Shown: one piece after another, positions 5,389 through 5,452 of the stretch
How positions within the stretch are numbered: position 1 is the stretch's first letter
How the letters are laid out: each line of letters starts with the position of its first letter
Assembly: GCA_016292785.1 (NCBI GenBank)
Contig: JAEDFL010000072.1
Span: 1 to 5,452, forward strand
Source of the DNA: Clostridiaceae bacterium
GTDB taxonomy: Bacteria; Bacillota; Clostridia; Oscillospirales; Acutalibacteraceae
DNA: 5,452 bases
Direction of reading: 5' to 3'
Program-made: the position numbers and the translations under genes
The notes under the pieces: generated by a model
Told to the model about the DNA's origin: nothing
What the model saw: only the letters and a program-made list of their open reading frames with translations
Database searches by the model: none

Positions 5389-5452
5389 CCCCTTGAGGGC
5401 AATGTCATTAACTTAAGAGCGAAGAAAAAAGTTGCACAAAATGACGATGTAA
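5384..5452. repeat. Probable dispersed repeat remnant upstream of serA (GCCTTCCCCTTGAGGG and flanking inverted repeat)
   Basis: The segment GCCTTCCCCTTGAGGG (5384-5399) resembles, from memory, palindromic repeats scattered through gut Clostridia genomes that carry a CCTTCCCCTCAAGGGGAAGG core. Next to it ATGTCATT (5402-5409) pairs with AATGAC-G-AT (5440-5448), with a further AACTT/AAGTT pair inside (5410-5433). There is no convincing gene or promoter in this stretch. The repeat identity is a recollection and needs a genome count. Confidence 0.35.

Noticed and set aside
5328..5408. A 27-residue N-terminal extension of SerA
   Set aside because: It is encoded by the repeat-like leader, lacks a ribosome binding site at its ATG, and the family start with a good site is at 5327.
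5328..5452. A T-box or riboswitch controlling serA
   Set aside because: No T-box sequence (AGGGTGG with antiterminator) or other known riboswitch core is visible, and the hairpin there has no clear T-tract.
1..5452. tRNA, rRNA, CRISPR array, insertion sequence, phage or defence genes
   Set aside because: No cloverleaf, rRNA motif, regularly spaced repeats or transposase/integrase-like protein was found in either strand.

Overview
The window reads as chromosomal DNA from a low-to-mid GC Bacillota, most likely a gut-type Clostridia (Oscillospiraceae or Lachnospiraceae-like). The reasons are strong AGGAGG-type ribosome binding sites about 8 nt before the starts, sigma-A type promoters often with an extended -10, T-tract terminators, GTG starts on two genes, and protein families common in that group. 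This assignment is an inference from style and homology memory, not from a search.

Layout: (1) 1-140, minus strand, the first 46 codons of a gene that leaves the window, possibly a nitrite/sulfite-reductase-like iron-sulfur protein. (2) 141-349, a divergent promoter region with mirrored -35 boxes and a tandem 10-bp repeat. (3) 350-1657, plus, a 435-aa cytosolic metallo-beta-lactamase-fold hydrolase of the ComEC-like type with an extra N-terminal domain, closed by a terminator. (4) 1750-2115, minus, a 121-aa DUF4186 protein with a Cys-rich motif. (5) 2274-3068, plus, a classical short-chain dehydrogenase/reductase, divergent from DUF4186 across two back-to-back promoters. (6) 3069-3271, a convergent gap holding a long compound terminator that serves the minus-strand gene to its right. 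(7) 3272-4081, minus, a 269-aa alkaline-phosphatase-superfamily (nucleotide pyrophosphatase/phosphodiesterase type) protein with its own promoter. (8) 4082-4202, that promoter plus the terminator of the next gene. (9) 4203-5327, minus, serA, D-3-phosphoglycerate dehydrogenase. (10) 5328-5452, a gene-free leader with hairpins and a repeat-like sequence.

The genes look like separate single-gene transcription units rather than one operon: nearly every gene has its own promoter or terminator and strands alternate. SerA supplies the first step of serine synthesis. The SDR, phosphatase and metallo-hydrolase are enzymes with unknown substrates. I see no toxin-antitoxin pair, phage, transposase, CRISPR or defence cassette, and no convincing new multi-gene system. 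The points most worth a second look are regulatory: the mirrored promoters around a tandem repeat at 211-295, the shared TGTGATA extended -10 motif, the compound terminators, and the repeat-like leader upstream of serA.
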